Positions 1 to 9,900 of a stretch of 64,000 nucleotides of DNA are shown piece by piece. The notes under the pieces were generated by a model. The model had not been told where the DNA came from. It made no database searches and saw nothing but the letters and a program-made list of their open reading frames with translations. A program made the translations under genes and the position numbers. The stretch is from NCBI RefSeq assembly GCF_026153295.1, contig NZ_CP110615.1:2480001-2544000 (forward strand). The letters are read 5' to 3'. Position 1 is the first letter of the stretch. Each line of letters starts with the position of its first letter. The stretch is from Rhodococcus antarcticus (GTDB lineage: Bacteria; Actinomycetota; Actinomycetes; Mycobacteriales; Mycobacteriaceae).

Positions 1-227
1 GGCACCGTGGCGCGCTGCACCACGAGCACGCGCAGCCCGTTCTCCAGCACCGCGTCGGAGCTGACGAGCTCGGCACCCGCGCTCTGGGTACCGAGCGGGG
101 GGAGCTCTCGCGGCCCCGTCTCTGTGGTGGCGATCTGCGCCGCGGTGCGGCTGGCGGGCTCGGCCGCGGTGCGGCTGGCGGGCTCGGCCGCGGTGCGGCT
201 CGCGGGCTCGGTGGCGGTGCGGCTCAT
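1..227 (-). CDS. M16 family peptidase-like protein, second of a tandem pair (N-terminus only, runs off the window)
   Basis: Only the first 75 or so residues lie in the window. After a low-complexity start, the stretch ending DAVLENGLRVLVVQRATVP matches the N-terminal strand of M16 (pitrilysin/MPP-like) domains and parallels the opening of the upstream gene (LDNGLRVLIAPDPSAP). The ATG overlaps the upstream stop in an ATGA arrangement, so the two are co-translated. In bacterial M16 pairs one partner usually keeps the HxxEH zinc motif and the other is a non-catalytic clamp; the motif region of this gene is outside the window, so which role it has cannot be told. Residues 4-31 are made of an eight-residue RTAAEPAS repeat encoded by a 24-bp tandem repeat. 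Confidence 0.75.
   Translation of the reverse strand, partial: MSRTATEPASRTAAEPASRTAAEPASRTAAQIATTETGPRELPPLGTQSAGAELVSSDAVLENGLRVLVVQRATV
141..224. repeat. 24-bp tandem repeat, 3.5 copies, coding for the N-terminus of the second M16 gene
   Basis: Units at 141-164 and 165-188 are identical, 189-212 differs at two positions, and 213-224 is a partial unit. The repeat is in frame (8 codons) and encodes RTAAEPAS-type units just after the start codon, so copy-number change would alter only a disordered N-terminal tail. Confidence 0.85.
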
Positions 228-1519
228 GCGGCTCCTCCTGGCTGGACTTCCAGCACGGCGCGGGCGTCGGGGCGCAGCGCGGCCGCGGCGGCGGCCACCT
301 GCTCGGGGGTCACGGCGGCCACGAGGTCGGGCAGCTCGGCGGAGAGGTGCGGGTTGCCGAACAGCAGCTCCGACGCGCCGGCCTCCAGCGTCCGGGAGAC
401 GAGCCGGTCCCGGCTGCGGTGCGTGCCAGCGCGCCAGCGGGCCACCACCCCGGCCAGCTCGACCGCGCTGGGGCCGTCGGCGGCCAGGGTCGCGATCTCG
501 GCGTCCACGGCGTCGAGAACCTGCCGGGCGGAGGCCTCCGGCGAGTGGATGGCGGTGACGACGAACGGGTCCGGGTCCCGGGCGTCCAGCGGCTCGCCGA
601 ACAGGCCGCAGCCCGCGGAGATGTCGGTGACGAGACCGTCCCGCTGCACCAGGGTGCGCTGCAGCCGCGACGAGTCGGAGTCGGTGAGCACCGCCCCCAG
701 CACGACGGCCGCGAGGTAGCCGGGCAGGTCGGCGGCCGGGTCGGGCAGGCGGTACCCGACGGCGACGGCGGGCAGCGGGGCGTGGGCGTCGACGTGGACC
801 TCCCAGCGCTCGCTGCTCAGCTGCGGCTCGGCGAAGGACGCGCGCACGGGCTCGGGCCGGACCGGCACGTCGCCGAAGTGCTTGCGCACCAAGGCCTCCG
901 CCACGTCCGGATCGAGGTCACCCGCGACGGTCAGCACGGCGTTGGCCGGCGCGTACCAGGTGTCGAAGAAGTCGGCGCAGTCGTCCACCGAGGCCTGCTC
1001 GAGGTGGCTGAAGTCGCCGTACCCGTTGTGCGCGTTGGGGAACGTGTCGAACAGCACCGGCGGCAGCAGGATCCACGGCAGACCGCCGTAGGGCCGGTTG
1101 TGGACGTTGAGCCGAATCTCCTCCTTGACCACCTCGACCTGGTTGGCCAGGTTCTCCGCGGTGATCTTCGGCGCCCGCATGCGGTCGGCCTCGAGGAAGA
1201 TCGCCCGCTCCAGCGCGGCCGAGGGAAGCACCTGGAAGTAGTCGGTGTAGTCGGGGTGGGTGGACCCGTTGAAGACCCCGCCCGAGCTCTGCACCACCCG
1301 GAAGTGCTCGAGCTTCGCGAGGCTCTCGCTGCCCTGGAACATGAGGTGCTCGAACAGGTGCGCGAACCCGGTGCGGCCCTCAGGCTCCGACCGGAAGCCG
1401 ACGTCGTAGTGCACCGACACGGCGATGACCGGGGCCGACGGGTCGGGAGCGATGAGCACGCGCAGACCGTTGTCGAGGACGAGGGAGCGCAGGGCAGGCG
1501 GCGGAGCAGCGTGGACCAC
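224..1519 (-). CDS. M16 family zinc metallopeptidase, catalytic partner
   Basis: 431 residues, the usual size of the short bacterial M16B peptidases. The inverse zinc motif HLFEH is at residues 54-58 (ligands His54 and His58, catalytic Glu57), and the third ligand falls in VVKEEIR (Glu133/134), about 76 residues later as the family requires. The rest follows the two M16 half-domains. It probably degrades peptides as a bilobed chamber with the next gene, which overlaps by four bases. No signal peptide is visible, so a cytoplasmic location is inferred. The GTG start at 1519 is supported by a TAGGGT box six bases upstream and no Shine-Dalgarno, suggesting a leaderless transcript starting here. 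Confidence 0.88.
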   Translation of the reverse strand: MVHAAPPPALRSLVLDNGLRVLIAPDPSAPVIAVSVHYDVGFRSEPEGRTGFAHLFEHLMFQGSESLAKLEHFRVVQSSGGVFNGSTHPDYTDYFQVLPSAALERAIFLEADRMRAPKITAENLANQVEVVKEEIRLNVHNRPYGGLPWILLPPVLFDTFPNAHNGYGDFSHLEQASVDDCADFFDTWYAPANAVLTVAGDLDPDVAEALVRKHFGDVPVRPEPVRASFAEPQLSSERWEVHVDAHAPLPAVAVGYRLPDPAADLPGYLAAVVLGAVLTDSDSSRLQRTLVQRDGLVTDISAGCGLFGEPLDARDPDPFVVTAIHSPEASARQVLDAVDAEIATLAADGPSAVELAGVVARWRAGTHRSRDRLVSRTLEAGASELLFGNPHLSAELPDLVAAVTPEQVAAAAAALRPDARAVLEVQPGGAA

Positions 1520-1525
1520 CCGACG

Positions 1526-1531
1526 ACCCTA
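1526..1531 (-). promoter_or_regulatory. -10 box of a leaderless promoter for the M16 peptidase
   Basis: TAGGGT on the minus strand, six bases before the GTG at 1519. It overlaps the end of the preceding gene, so the peptidase pair may also be transcribed alone. Confidence 0.5.
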
Positions 1532-1960
1532 TCCTCGGTCCCGGCCGGCCCGCCCGGCGCGCACGCTGGCCGCCACCGAGCCCACGGTGAGGACGCTGCC
1601 CACGGTGAGCACGACCACCGGCAGCGCGGAGGGGCCGCGGCCGGAGCGGGTGCCGGCCATGGCGACGGGCTCGCCCACGGAGCCGTCGGCGGCGAGCACC
1701 ACCGAGACCGCACTGCCCTCCGGCTGGCCGCAGGCGTCGAGCCGCGCGGACACCGCGCCCGTATCGAGCTGGACGGAGACGGTGTCCTGTCCCCCGCCCG
1801 AGCAGCTCGCCGAGGTGGTGACCACGGCCGGCACGACGGCGCCCGCGGCGCCGGCGGGCACGGTGGCCAGGGTCCAGCCGGCAGCTAGCAGGGCCCCGGC
1901 CGCCCCGGCCAGCAGCACCCGGGCACCGGGGTGGTCGTGATGCGGGCGGGCGGGAGGCAC
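1529..1960 (-). CDS. Small exported or membrane protein of unknown function
   Basis: 143 residues. A hydrophobic segment (VLLAGAAGALLAAGWTLATV) near residues 15-34 could be a signal peptide or anchor, followed by a short extracytoplasmic domain with two cysteines (ASCSGG and LDACGQ, possibly a disulfide) and a second hydrophobic stretch near residues 112-130, then an Arg-rich tail. This looks like an N-out or double-anchored small envelope protein. It lies 35 bases after the K+ channel gene and 9 bases before the M16 peptidase, all on the same strand. I recognise no family. The start is uncertain: GTG at 1960 is used because no better signal is seen. Confidence 0.6.
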   Translation of the reverse strand: MPPARPHHDHPGARVLLAGAAGALLAAGWTLATVPAGAAGAVVPAVVTTSASCSGGGQDTVSVQLDTGAVSARLDACGQPEGSAVSVVLAADGSVGEPVAMAGTRSGRGPSALPVVVLTVGSVLTVGSVAASVRAGRAGRDRG

Positions 1961-1995
1961 GGGGTGATCGTGGCAGGTCGCGGGGCGGGAGCGGG

Positions 1996-3054
1996 TCAGG
2001 CGGACACGTGGCGGATGTACAGCAGCCGGTCGCCGGGCTCGAGGGCGTCCACCTCCGGCGCATCGACGCGGTTGAGCACCCCGGCGCGCACCACGCCGAG
2101 CACGATGTCGGCCAGGTGCCGGGGTGATCCGCCCACCTCCTCGCGCTCCACCTCCCGCTCGGTGATCGCGAACCCGGCGTCGGGCGTGAGCAGGTCCTCC
2201 ATCATCTCCACCACCGACGGTGTGGTGGTGGCGATGCCGAGCAGCCGGCCGGCCGTCTCCGAGGAGATCACCACGCTGTCGGCCCCGGACTGCTTCAGCA
2301 GGTGGACGTTCTCCGCCTCGCGCACCGAGACCACGATCGTGGCCGTCGGAGCCAGCTCCCGGGCCGTGAGCGTCACGAGCACGGCGGTGTCGTCCCGGTT
2401 CGTCGCGACCACCACCGACGTGGCCCCGGACGCGCCCGCCAGGCGCAGCACGTCCGAGCGGGTGGCCGAGCCGTGCACGGTCACCAGCCCCAGTGCCGAT
2501 GCGGCGTCGAGCACCTGCTGGTCGGTGTCGACCACGACGATGCGCTCGGGCTCGACGCCGTCGCCGAGCATGGCCGCGACGGCCGAGCGGCCCTTCGTCC
2601 CGTACCCGACGACGACCGTGTGTGCACGCACCTTGTGCCTCCAGCGCTGGATCTTGAATGCCTGGCGGGAGCGCTCGGTGAGCACCTCCAGGGTGGTGCC
2701 GACCAGGACGATGAGGAACATGACCCGCAGCGGGGTGATGACGAGGACGTTCACCAGCCGGGCGCTCGGGGTGAACGGGGCGATGTCGCCGTAGCCCGTC
2801 GTCGAGAGCGAGACCGTCGCGTAGTAGACGCAGTCGAGCAGGGTCATCCCGTCGCCGTTGGCGTCCCGGTAGCCGCCGCGGTCGACGTAGACCAGCAGCA
2901 CCGAGAGGGCGAGGGCGGCGGTCGCCCCCAGCACCCGACGACCGATCGCGCGGTAGGGGCTGGTGAGGTGCACCGGGATGCGGACGATGCCGACGAGGGC
3001 GTGGTCGGGCCGGTCGACGAGCCGGTCCTGGGCGGTGCGCGGTCGGCGGGGCAC
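1996..3054 (-). CDS. Two-TM potassium channel with cytoplasmic TrkA-N (RCK) domain
   Basis: 352 residues. A first membrane helix is followed by the pore loop and selectivity filter TTGYGD (GYGD at residues 87-90), a second helix, then a Rossmann-type RCK/TrkA-N domain beginning with GYGTKG at 150-155 (GxGxxG nucleotide-binding loop) and a TrkA-C-like end. This is the architecture of MthK/Kch-type K+ channels gated by a cytoplasmic ligand ring at the plasma membrane. Size and position beside adnAB match M. tuberculosis Rv3200c. The open frame continues upstream, but a TACGCT -10 box eight bases before the GTG at 3054 and the divergent gene at 3121 favour this start. Confidence 0.9.
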   Translation of the reverse strand: MPRRPRTAQDRLVDRPDHALVGIVRIPVHLTSPYRAIGRRVLGATAALALSVLLVYVDRGGYRDANGDGMTLLDCVYYATVSLSTTGYGDIAPFTPSARLVNVLVITPLRVMFLIVLVGTTLEVLTERSRQAFKIQRWRHKVRAHTVVVGYGTKGRSAVAAMLGDGVEPERIVVVDTDQQVLDAASALGLVTVHGSATRSDVLRLAGASGATSVVVATNRDDTAVLVTLTARELAPTATIVVSVREAENVHLLKQSGADSVVISSETAGRLLGIATTTPSVVEMMEDLLTPDAGFAITEREVEREEVGGSPRHLADIVLGVVRAGVLNRVDAPEVDALEPGDRLLYIRHVSA

Positions 3055-3062
3055 GGGGGCGA

Positions 3063-3068
3063 AGCGTA
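3063..3068 (-). promoter_or_regulatory. -10 box of a leaderless promoter for the K+ channel gene
   Basis: TACGCT on the minus strand, eight bases before GTG 3054. It decides the start of the channel gene, whose frame would otherwise run to 3219 through the divergent gene. Confidence 0.5.
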
Positions 3069-3120
3069 GGGGCTCCCGCGCCCGCGCACGCGGTCGAGGC
3101 GCGCCTGGCAGGCTGAACGG

Positions 3121-3522
3121 GTGCCCCGGCCCCACCTGCCCAGCTCCCGTGCGTCCCGAGCCGGTGCGCGCCCGGCCCTGGCGCTGGCCGCGCTGCTGGC
3201 CGGCGCCGGTGCCCTGCACCTGCTGCGGCCGATCACCTTCGACGGGATGGTGCCGCAGGCGCTGCCGGGTGCGGCGCGCACCTGGACCTACGTCTCAGGG
3301 GTGGCCGAGCTGGGGGTGGCCGCCACCGTCGCCCACCCCCGCACCCGCCGGGTCGGTGGTTGGTTGGCGGCCGGGCTGTTCGTGGCCGTGTTCCCGGCCA
3401 ACGTGTCCATGGCGGTGGACTCGGCGGGCGGGTCGACGGCGGCACAGGTGCTCACCTGGGCGCGGCTGCCGCTGCAGGTGCCGCTGGTCCTGTGGGGGCT
3501 GGTGGTGGCCCGACGGGGCTAG
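3121..3522 (+). CDS. DoxX-like small membrane protein
   Basis: 133 residues, mostly hydrophobic, with four predicted helices (around 20-37, 60-78, 82-100 and 112-130). The opening helix followed by GALHLLRPITFDGMVPQALP and a GVAELG motif at the second helix resembles the DoxX/DUF4267-like four-helix family of actinobacterial membrane proteins of unclear redox-linked role. It is divergent from the K+ channel and convergent with adnB: its TAG stop overlaps the adnB TAG in a shared CTAG. GTG start at 3121; no strong Shine-Dalgarno. Function inferred from fold only. Confidence 0.7.
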   Translation: MPRPHLPSSRASRAGARPALALAALLAGAGALHLLRPITFDGMVPQALPGAARTWTYVSGVAELGVAATVAHPRTRRVGGWLAAGLFVAVFPANVSMAVDSAGGSTAAQVLTWARLPLQVPLVLWGLVVARRG

Positions 3523-6500
3523 CCGGGTTCGGCGGTCGCGTCGGGTTCGGCGGTCGCGTCGACCAGCAGGGCCTGCAGCCCCGCGGCGTCGAGCAGGTCC
3601 GGGGCGGCGAGGGTGTGGCCGTGCCGGACGTAGACGAAGGCGGCGTCCACCCGCTCGGGCGCCACCCCGGCCAGCTCCGCCCAGGCCAGCCGGTAGGCCG
3701 CGAGCTGGACGAGCAGCGCCGGTCGCCGGGCGGCGTCAGGCACCGCACCGGTCTTCCAGTCCACCACCGTGAACCGCCCGTCGGGCTCGCCGAACACGGC
3801 GTCGATACGGCCGCGGACGACAGTGCCGGCCAGCTCGGTCTCGAAGGGCACCTCCACCTCCAGCGGTCGGCGGTCGGCCCACGGCGAGCGCAGGAACGCG
3901 GCCTGCAGCGCCGCGAGATCGGCGTCGGGGGCCGCACCCTCGTCCCCGGCTCCGGGGAGGTCGTCGAGGTCCAGCAACCGGGTGGCCCCGAACCGCCGCT
4001 CGACCCACGCGTGGAACTCGGTGCCGCGCCGGGCGAGCGGGTTCGGCGGGTAGGGCAGCGGCCGACGCAGCCGCGCCGCGAACTCCACCGGGTCGCTCCG
4101 CAGCTGCACCAGCTGGCTCACCGAGAGCTGGGCGGGCAGCTCCACCTCGCGCACCCGGCTGCGCCGACGCTCGCGCTCGGCCAGCAGCGCGTCCACGTCG
4201 GTGACCCAGCCGTCCGGGTCGGCCGGCTGCTCGTCGTCGGGCGGGCGCTCGCCGCCCCGGGGCTGCTCGACGGGCGTCGGGTTGCCGCGGTCCCCCGTCG
4301 GGAGCGCCTCGAGCGCGTCGCGGACCAGCCCGGCACCGGCGGTCACCGCAGCCCGCCGCTGCCCCAGCGGGTCCACCGGCCACCGCGCGGTGCGGACCTG
4401 CTCGCTCGCGGGGTTCACCGTGCCCTCCTCCGGCGCCGGTGCCCACTCGTCGACCGTGCCCGCGCCGGGGACACCACCGGTTCCCTCCACCAGCGCGCGC
4501 AGCTCCACCAGGAACTCCGAGGGCACCCGGGGCCTGCTCCCGGTGGCGCCCCAGTGGCTGCCGGAGACCAGCAGCGTGTGCTCGGTCCGGGTCAGCGCCA
4601 CGTAGAGCAGCCGCCGCTCCTCCTCCAGGCGCCGGGCGTCCACCGCCGACTCGTGCGCGGCCAGGACCGCCTCGAGGTCCTTGCGGGTGCTGCAGCCGGA
4701 CAGGTCGAGCACGGGGACGCCCACCCCGGCCCCCGTGCTGGCGTCGGCCTCGGGGTCGGCGGCATCGCCCCGCAGGTGCGAGGGCAGCTCCACGGGGTTG
4801 CGCAGCCAGCTCGAGCTCCGCTTGGCCGCCGGGAACACCCCGGTGCACAGGTGCGGGACGGCGACCACCTCCCACTCCAACCCCTTCGCCGCGTGCACGG
4901 TGAGCACCTGCACCCGGTCCGGGTCCACCTCGACCTCGCCAGGGCTCAGCCCGTCCTCCTCGTCCTGCGCCGCGGCGAGGTAGCTGAGCAGACCCGGCAG
5001 GCTCGGCACCCCCACGGAGGTGCTCCAGCCGACCACGACGTCCGCGAACGCATCGAGGTGCGTCCGACCCACGGCCACCCCGCCCGGGCGCGCCGACACC
5101 TCGACGTCCACCCGCAGGGTGCGCTCGACCTCCGCGACCAGCTCGGGCAGCGGCTGGCCGATCCGTTCGCGGAGCGAGGCGAGCTCCTCGGCGACGGCGG
5201 TGATGCGGCTCCACCCCGCGACGGAGTAGCGCTCCCGGCGGCCGGGGTCGGCGAGGGCATCGGCCAGCCCGGCCTGCTCCGCCTGCTCGCCGGGGTGCGC
5301 CGAGGCCAGGGCCGCTCGTAGCGCCTCCTCGTCCGGCGCCTCACCCAGCTCGGTGCCGCCCCCGCGGATGGCGAGCTCGCGCGCCCGGCGCCACAGCGCC
5401 GCCAGGTCGGCCGCCCCGAGCTGCCAGCGAGCACCGGTCAGGACCCGGGCCGCGGCGGTTCCCGCGAGCGGGTCGGCCAGCAGCCGCAGCACGCTGACCA
5501 CGTCGCGCACCTCGGGCGTGTCGAGCAGCCCGCCCAGGCCCACGACCTCCACCGGGAGCCCCTCCGCGCGCAGCGCGTCCGCCACCGCGGCCATGTCCGC
5601 CCGGCGGCGCACCAGCACGGCGGCGGTGGGCGGCTTCCGGTCGCCGGCAGCCGCCGTCCGCTCCAGCACCTCGTCGTACCGCCGCCGGACGTGACCGGCC
5701 AGCCAGGTCAGCTCCTCCGCAACGGTGGCGGTGAGCGCCAGGCGCACCTCGCCGGCTCCGGCCGCGGGCTTGGCCTGCAGCTCGGAGACGGGCACGCCGG
5801 TCGCGCGCAGCAGCTCGGAGACCCCGTTGGCCAGGGTCAGCGCCTCGGGCGGGTTGCGCCAGCTCGTCAGCAGCTCGCGCCGGGGGGCGGGCGTGCCGGA
5901 GCGGTCCAGCGGGAAGTCCGCGGCGAAGCGCGGGAGGTTCGCCGCCGAGGCCCCGCGCCAGCCGTAGATGGACTGGATCGGGTCACCCACCGCGGTGAGC
6001 GCCAGGGAGGGGTCCACCCCGGCGCCGAACAGGGCGCGCAGCAGGACGCGCTGGGCGTGCCCGGTGTCCTGGTACTCGTCGAGCAGCACCGCCCGGAAGC
6101 GCCCGCGCTCGGCCAGACCAACCTCCGGGTGGTCACGCGCCACGGTGGCGGCCAGCGACATCTGGCTGCCGAAGTCCAAGGAGGACTCCCGCCGCATGGT
6201 CTCGGTGAGCCGTTCCAGCAGCGGCAGCAGGGCCAGCCGCTGGTGCTGGGCGGCGACGATCTCACCCAGCTTGGCCGAGGGCGCCGCGCGCTGACCGGGC
6301 CCGCGCGGCAGCGTCGCCACCAGGTGCTCGAGCTCGGTGCTCGCGGCCCGGAGCTGCTCGGCGTCGACGAGGTGCTCGGCGAGCTGCCCCGCCAGACCGC
6401 GAACCCGGGCCACCACGGTCGCGGGGGTCAGGTCGACCGCCAGCGGGTCCGACCACGTGCTCACCACCCGGTGGGCCACCTGCCACGACGCGGTCTCGCT

Positions 6501-6980
6501 GAGCAGCCGCGCCGAGGGCTCGACCGGCAGCCGGAGGCCGTGCTCGGCCAGGAGCCGCCCGGCGTAGGCGTGGTAGGTGCTCACCTCGGGCTCACCACCG
6601 CGCACCCGGGCGCGGAGCCCACCGGTCGGGTCGACCTCGTCGAGGACCGCGCTGTCGGCCAGCACCCGCAGCCGACCCCGGATGCGCGCCGCCAGCTGCT
6701 GGGCGGCCTTGCGGGTGAACGTGAGGCCCAGCACCTGCTCCGGGCGCACCAGGTCGTTCGCGACCAGCCACACGACGCGCGCCGCCATGGTCTCGGTCTT
6801 GCCCGCCCCGGCCCCGGCCACGACGAGCGACGGGCTCAGCTCGGCCTCGATCACGGCCACCTGCTGGGCGGTGGGCGCGGGCAGCCCGAGGGCCTCGTTG
6901 AGCCGGGCCGGTCCCAGGCGCGTGGGGCCCGGACGCGTGGGGCCCGGACGCGTGCGTGCCGCACCGTCGGGCGCGCTCAC
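3519..6980 (-). CDS. adnB: AdnB: UvrD/Rep-type helicase-nuclease subunit of the AdnAB double-strand-break resection motor
   Basis: 1153 residues. Helicase motifs are complete: motif I GAGAGKT at 56-62, motif II LLDEYQDT near residue 300, motif III GDPIQSIYGWRGA, then C-terminal motor motifs including a VHAAKGLEWE segment and YVALTRTE. The last 280 residues form a RecB-type nuclease with the catalytic signature VVDWKTG near residue 1072. AdnAB is the mycobacterial heterodimer that unwinds and degrades DNA ends for recombination. The open frame runs far upstream through adnA; the GTG at 6980 overlapping the adnA stop (GTGA) is the sensible start, giving a length close to the M. tuberculosis protein. 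The nuclease domain shows no cysteine set for an iron-sulfur cluster, unlike AdnA. Residues 10-24 carry a short RPGPT repeat. Confidence 0.94.
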   Translation of the reverse strand: MSAPDGAARTRPGPTRPGPTRLGPARLNEALGLPAPTAQQVAVIEAELSPSLVVAGAGAGKTETMAARVVWLVANDLVRPEQVLGLTFTRKAAQQLAARIRGRLRVLADSAVLDEVDPTGGLRARVRGGEPEVSTYHAYAGRLLAEHGLRLPVEPSARLLSETASWQVAHRVVSTWSDPLAVDLTPATVVARVRGLAGQLAEHLVDAEQLRAASTELEHLVATLPRGPGQRAAPSAKLGEIVAAQHQRLALLPLLERLTETMRRESSLDFGSQMSLAATVARDHPEVGLAERGRFRAVLLDEYQDTGHAQRVLLRALFGAGVDPSLALTAVGDPIQSIYGWRGASAANLPRFAADFPLDRSGTPAPRRELLTSWRNPPEALTLANGVSELLRATGVPVSELQAKPAAGAGEVRLALTATVAEELTWLAGHVRRRYDEVLERTAAAGDRKPPTAAVLVRRRADMAAVADALRAEGLPVEVVGLGGLLDTPEVRDVVSVLRLLADPLAGTAAARVLTGARWQLGAADLAALWRRARELAIRGGGTELGEAPDEEALRAALASAHPGEQAEQAGLADALADPGRRERYSVAGWSRITAVAEELASLRERIGQPLPELVAEVERTLRVDVEVSARPGGVAVGRTHLDAFADVVVGWSTSVGVPSLPGLLSYLAAAQDEEDGLSPGEVEVDPDRVQVLTVHAAKGLEWEVVAVPHLCTGVFPAAKRSSSWLRNPVELPSHLRGDAADPEADASTGAGVGVPVLDLSGCSTRKDLEAVLAAHESAVDARRLEEERRLLYVALTRTEHTLLVSGSHWGATGSRPRVPSEFLVELRALVEGTGGVPGAGTVDEWAPAPEEGTVNPASEQVRTARWPVDPLGQRRAAVTAGAGLVRDALEALPTGDRGNPTPVEQPRGGERPPDDEQPADPDGWVTDVDALLAERERRRSRVREVELPAQLSVSQLVQLRSDPVEFAARLRRPLPYPPNPLARRGTEFHAWVERRFGATRLLDLDDLPGAGDEGAAPDADLAALQAAFLRSPWADRRPLEVEVPFETELAGTVVRGRIDAVFGEPDGRFTVVDWKTGAVPDAARRPALLVQLAAYRLAWAELAGVAPERVDAAFVYVRHGHTLAAPDLLDAAGLQALLVDATAEPDATAEPG
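6920..6949. repeat. 15-bp direct repeat in the adnB N-terminus
   Basis: Two perfect adjacent copies of a G/C-rich 15-mer (6920-6934, 6935-6949) encode the Pro-rich RPGPT units between the start codon and the helicase core. Confidence 0.75.
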
Positions 6981-9900
6981 GGCTGCGTCACCTGCCGCCC
7001 GGAGTCCTGGGCCGGGCACGCCGAGCGCACCGGGCAGTGGTCGCAGCCATCGTTGACCGTGGCGGCGAACGACGGGCCTCGGGTGGCCGCAGCGGCGACC
7101 AGCACGTCCTGGCGCCACTGCGCGAGCACCGCGTCGTCGGGGGCGGGCTGGAGCCGCTCGGTCGCGCCGTCCCGCCCGTTCTTCGCCACGTAGACCAGCC
7201 GGGCCCCACCGAGGGCCGCCGGCTCGGGATGCTCCTCGACCCCACCTTCGGCGGCCGCGAGCTGGTAGGTGGCCAGCTGGGCGTGGTTCGCCGCGGCCTC
7301 CTTGCTCACCGGGGTCTTGCCGGTCTTGACGTCCACCACGACGAGCCGGCCGAGCTGGTCGCGCTCGAGCCGGTCGATCCGGCCGCGCACCCGGGCCGTG
7401 ACGGCCGCCCCGTCGACCTCCCCCCGCAGCTGGGTGTCCACGCCCACCTCGGTGGCGACCTCGGTGAGCTCGGTGCGGGTGCGCTCCCACCAGGTGCGGA
7501 AGCTGCCCAGCATGGCGCGGGTGCGCTCCAGCTCGTGCTCGGCGAACCACGGGGCACCGAGGTCCACCGACGCCCACGTCCTGGCCAGCTCGGCGTCCAC
7601 GGTCTCGGCGGGCGTGCGGCCGGCGATGGCCTGCACGAGGGTGTGCACGAGGGTGCCGGCGACCGCGGAGGCGGCGGATCCGTCCTGGCCGCCGTGGCGC
7701 TCCAGCAGCCAGCGCAGCGGGCACGCCCCGAGCAGCTCCACGGTGGACGGCGACACCGACACCGGGCCGTCGGACGGGTCCCACAGGGCGACGTCCGTGC
7801 TCGGCCCGGGGACGCCGTACCACTGGTCGGGGTGCGCCCCCGGGACCCCCGCCGCCGCCAGCCGGGCGAGCTGGCCGGCGGCGAGCTCACGACGGCCGTG
7901 CGCGGCAGCGGGGTCGCACACGGCGGCACGGAGGTCGGCCACCAGCTCGCCGAGCACCAGCCCTCGGGGTGCGGCGGAGGCGGCCACCGGCTCCCGCTCG
8001 GTGGACCCGACCGAGGGCACCAGCTCGTCGAGGAAGCGCGAGGGCATGAGCTCGGCGTCACCGGCGGCGCTCTGCACCGCCGTCACCAGCAGGCGCTCCG
8101 AGGCCCGGCTGCACGCGAGGAGGAACAGCCGCCGCTCGTCGGCCAGCAGGGGTGCGGTCCGCGAGACCACCCCGTCCAGCTCCGGGCCCGGGCCACCGCT
8201 GAGCACCTCGACGAGCTGCTCCACCCCCAGCAGGCTCCCCCGGCTGCGCACCGAGGGCCACAGTCCCTCCTGCACCCCGGCCACCACGACCACGCGCCAC
8301 TGCCGCCCGGCCGCGGAGTGCGCGGTGAGCACGGTGACGGCCGCCTCGCCCTCAGCGCGGTCGGAGCGGGCGTCACCGGCGATCTCCTGGTCGGCGAGGT
8401 AGGAGACGAACCCACCGACGGTGGCGCGCGGCAACCGGTCGACGTAGCGGGCGACCGCGTCGAACAGGGCCACCACGGCGTCGAGGTCGCGATCGGCCTG
8501 CGCGCCGGACGAGCCACCCCGGTCGGCCGCATCCACCCAGCGCCTCTCCAGGCCGCTGCTGCGCCACAGCTCCCACAGCACCTCCTCCACCCCGAGCCGG
8601 GCCCCCAGCGGCACCCGGGCGGCAGCCAGGGCCCGGCGCACCCGGTGCAACGGTTCCAGCTCGGCGTCGGTGAGCCCGCGGAGCGGGTCGTCGGCGCCGC
8701 CCCGCCCCCGCACGGAGCCGGGCTCCAGCAGCAGCTGGCGCACCAGCCCGGCGGAGTCCCGCACCCCCCCGGCCGCGAGCTCGACCCGGCGCAGCCCACG
8801 CTGCAGCCGGCGCAGGGACACCGGATCGGCGCGCCCAAGCGGCGAGCTCAGCAGGGCCAGGGCGGACTCGGTGTCGAACGCTGCCTCGTCGTCGGGATCG
8901 GCGGTGAGCGCGCGCAGGGCGAGCAGGAAGCCGGTGACGGCGTGCTGGCGGCCCAGCGGCAGCTCGGCCGCGGGCACCGTCATCGGCACTCCGGCGGCGA
9001 GCAGGGCGCGGCGCAGCGGCGGAAGGCTCCGTGCGCTCGAGCGCACCACCACCGCCATCTCCCCCCACCCGACCCCGTCGACAAGGTGCGCCCGGCGCAG
9101 GGTGTCGGCCACCGTCGACGCCTCCTGGGCCACGGTGCCCAGCAGACGGACGTCCACCGAGCCCGGCTCGGACGCTCCCGCCACCGGCTCCGGACCCCGC
9201 TGCGGACCGCGGCCGGCGAGCCGCTCGCTCACCGAGGCCACCGCCCGGGCGACCGCGGGGGCGCAGCGGTGGGTGGTGCGCAGCAGGACGCGACGGCCCT
9301 CGAGCCCGGTGAGGAATGCGGGATCGGCACCGCGGAAGCCGAACACCGCCTGGTCGGGGTCGCCCGCCACCACGGTCTCCTCGGCGCCGGTGCCGAGCAG
9401 GGCGACGAGCTGCGCCGCCCCGGCGTCGAGGTGCTGCGCGTCGTCCACCAGCAGGTGGCGCACCCGGTCCCGCTCGGCGGCCAGCAGGGCGACGTCCCCC
9501 GCGAGCGCGTCGAGCGCGGCGGAGATCAGGCCGGCGGCGTCCACGGCCGGGGCGCTGGCCTGCGGTGCCTCCATGCCCACGGAGGAGCGCAGCAGCGCCG
9601 ACTGCTCGTACTGCAGGCCGAACCGGCCCGCGGCGACCCACTCCGGTCGCCGGTGCAGCCGCCCCAGCCTCACCAGGTCCTCCGGGCCCTGGCCGCGCTC
9701 GGTGGCGCGCAGCAACAGGTCCCGCAGCTCGCTGGCGAACCCGGTCAGGCCCAGCGCGGGCCTCAGCGACTCCGGCCAGTGCTGCGCGCCGTCCAGCACG
9801 TCGCCGCGGAGCAGCTCCCGCACCACCACGTCCTGCTCGGGGCCGGTGACGAGCCGCGGCGGAGGGTTCCCGTGCCGAGCGGCCTGCACCCGGAGCACGG

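Noticed and set aside
3360-5321. Long plus-strand frame opposite adnB
   Set aside because: Shadow of adnB; no start signal, no domain, low-complexity composition.
3519-7823. A single 1434-residue AdnB with an N-terminal extension
   Set aside because: The extra 281 residues are adnA read in another frame; GTG 6980 with a GTGA overlap is the sensible start.
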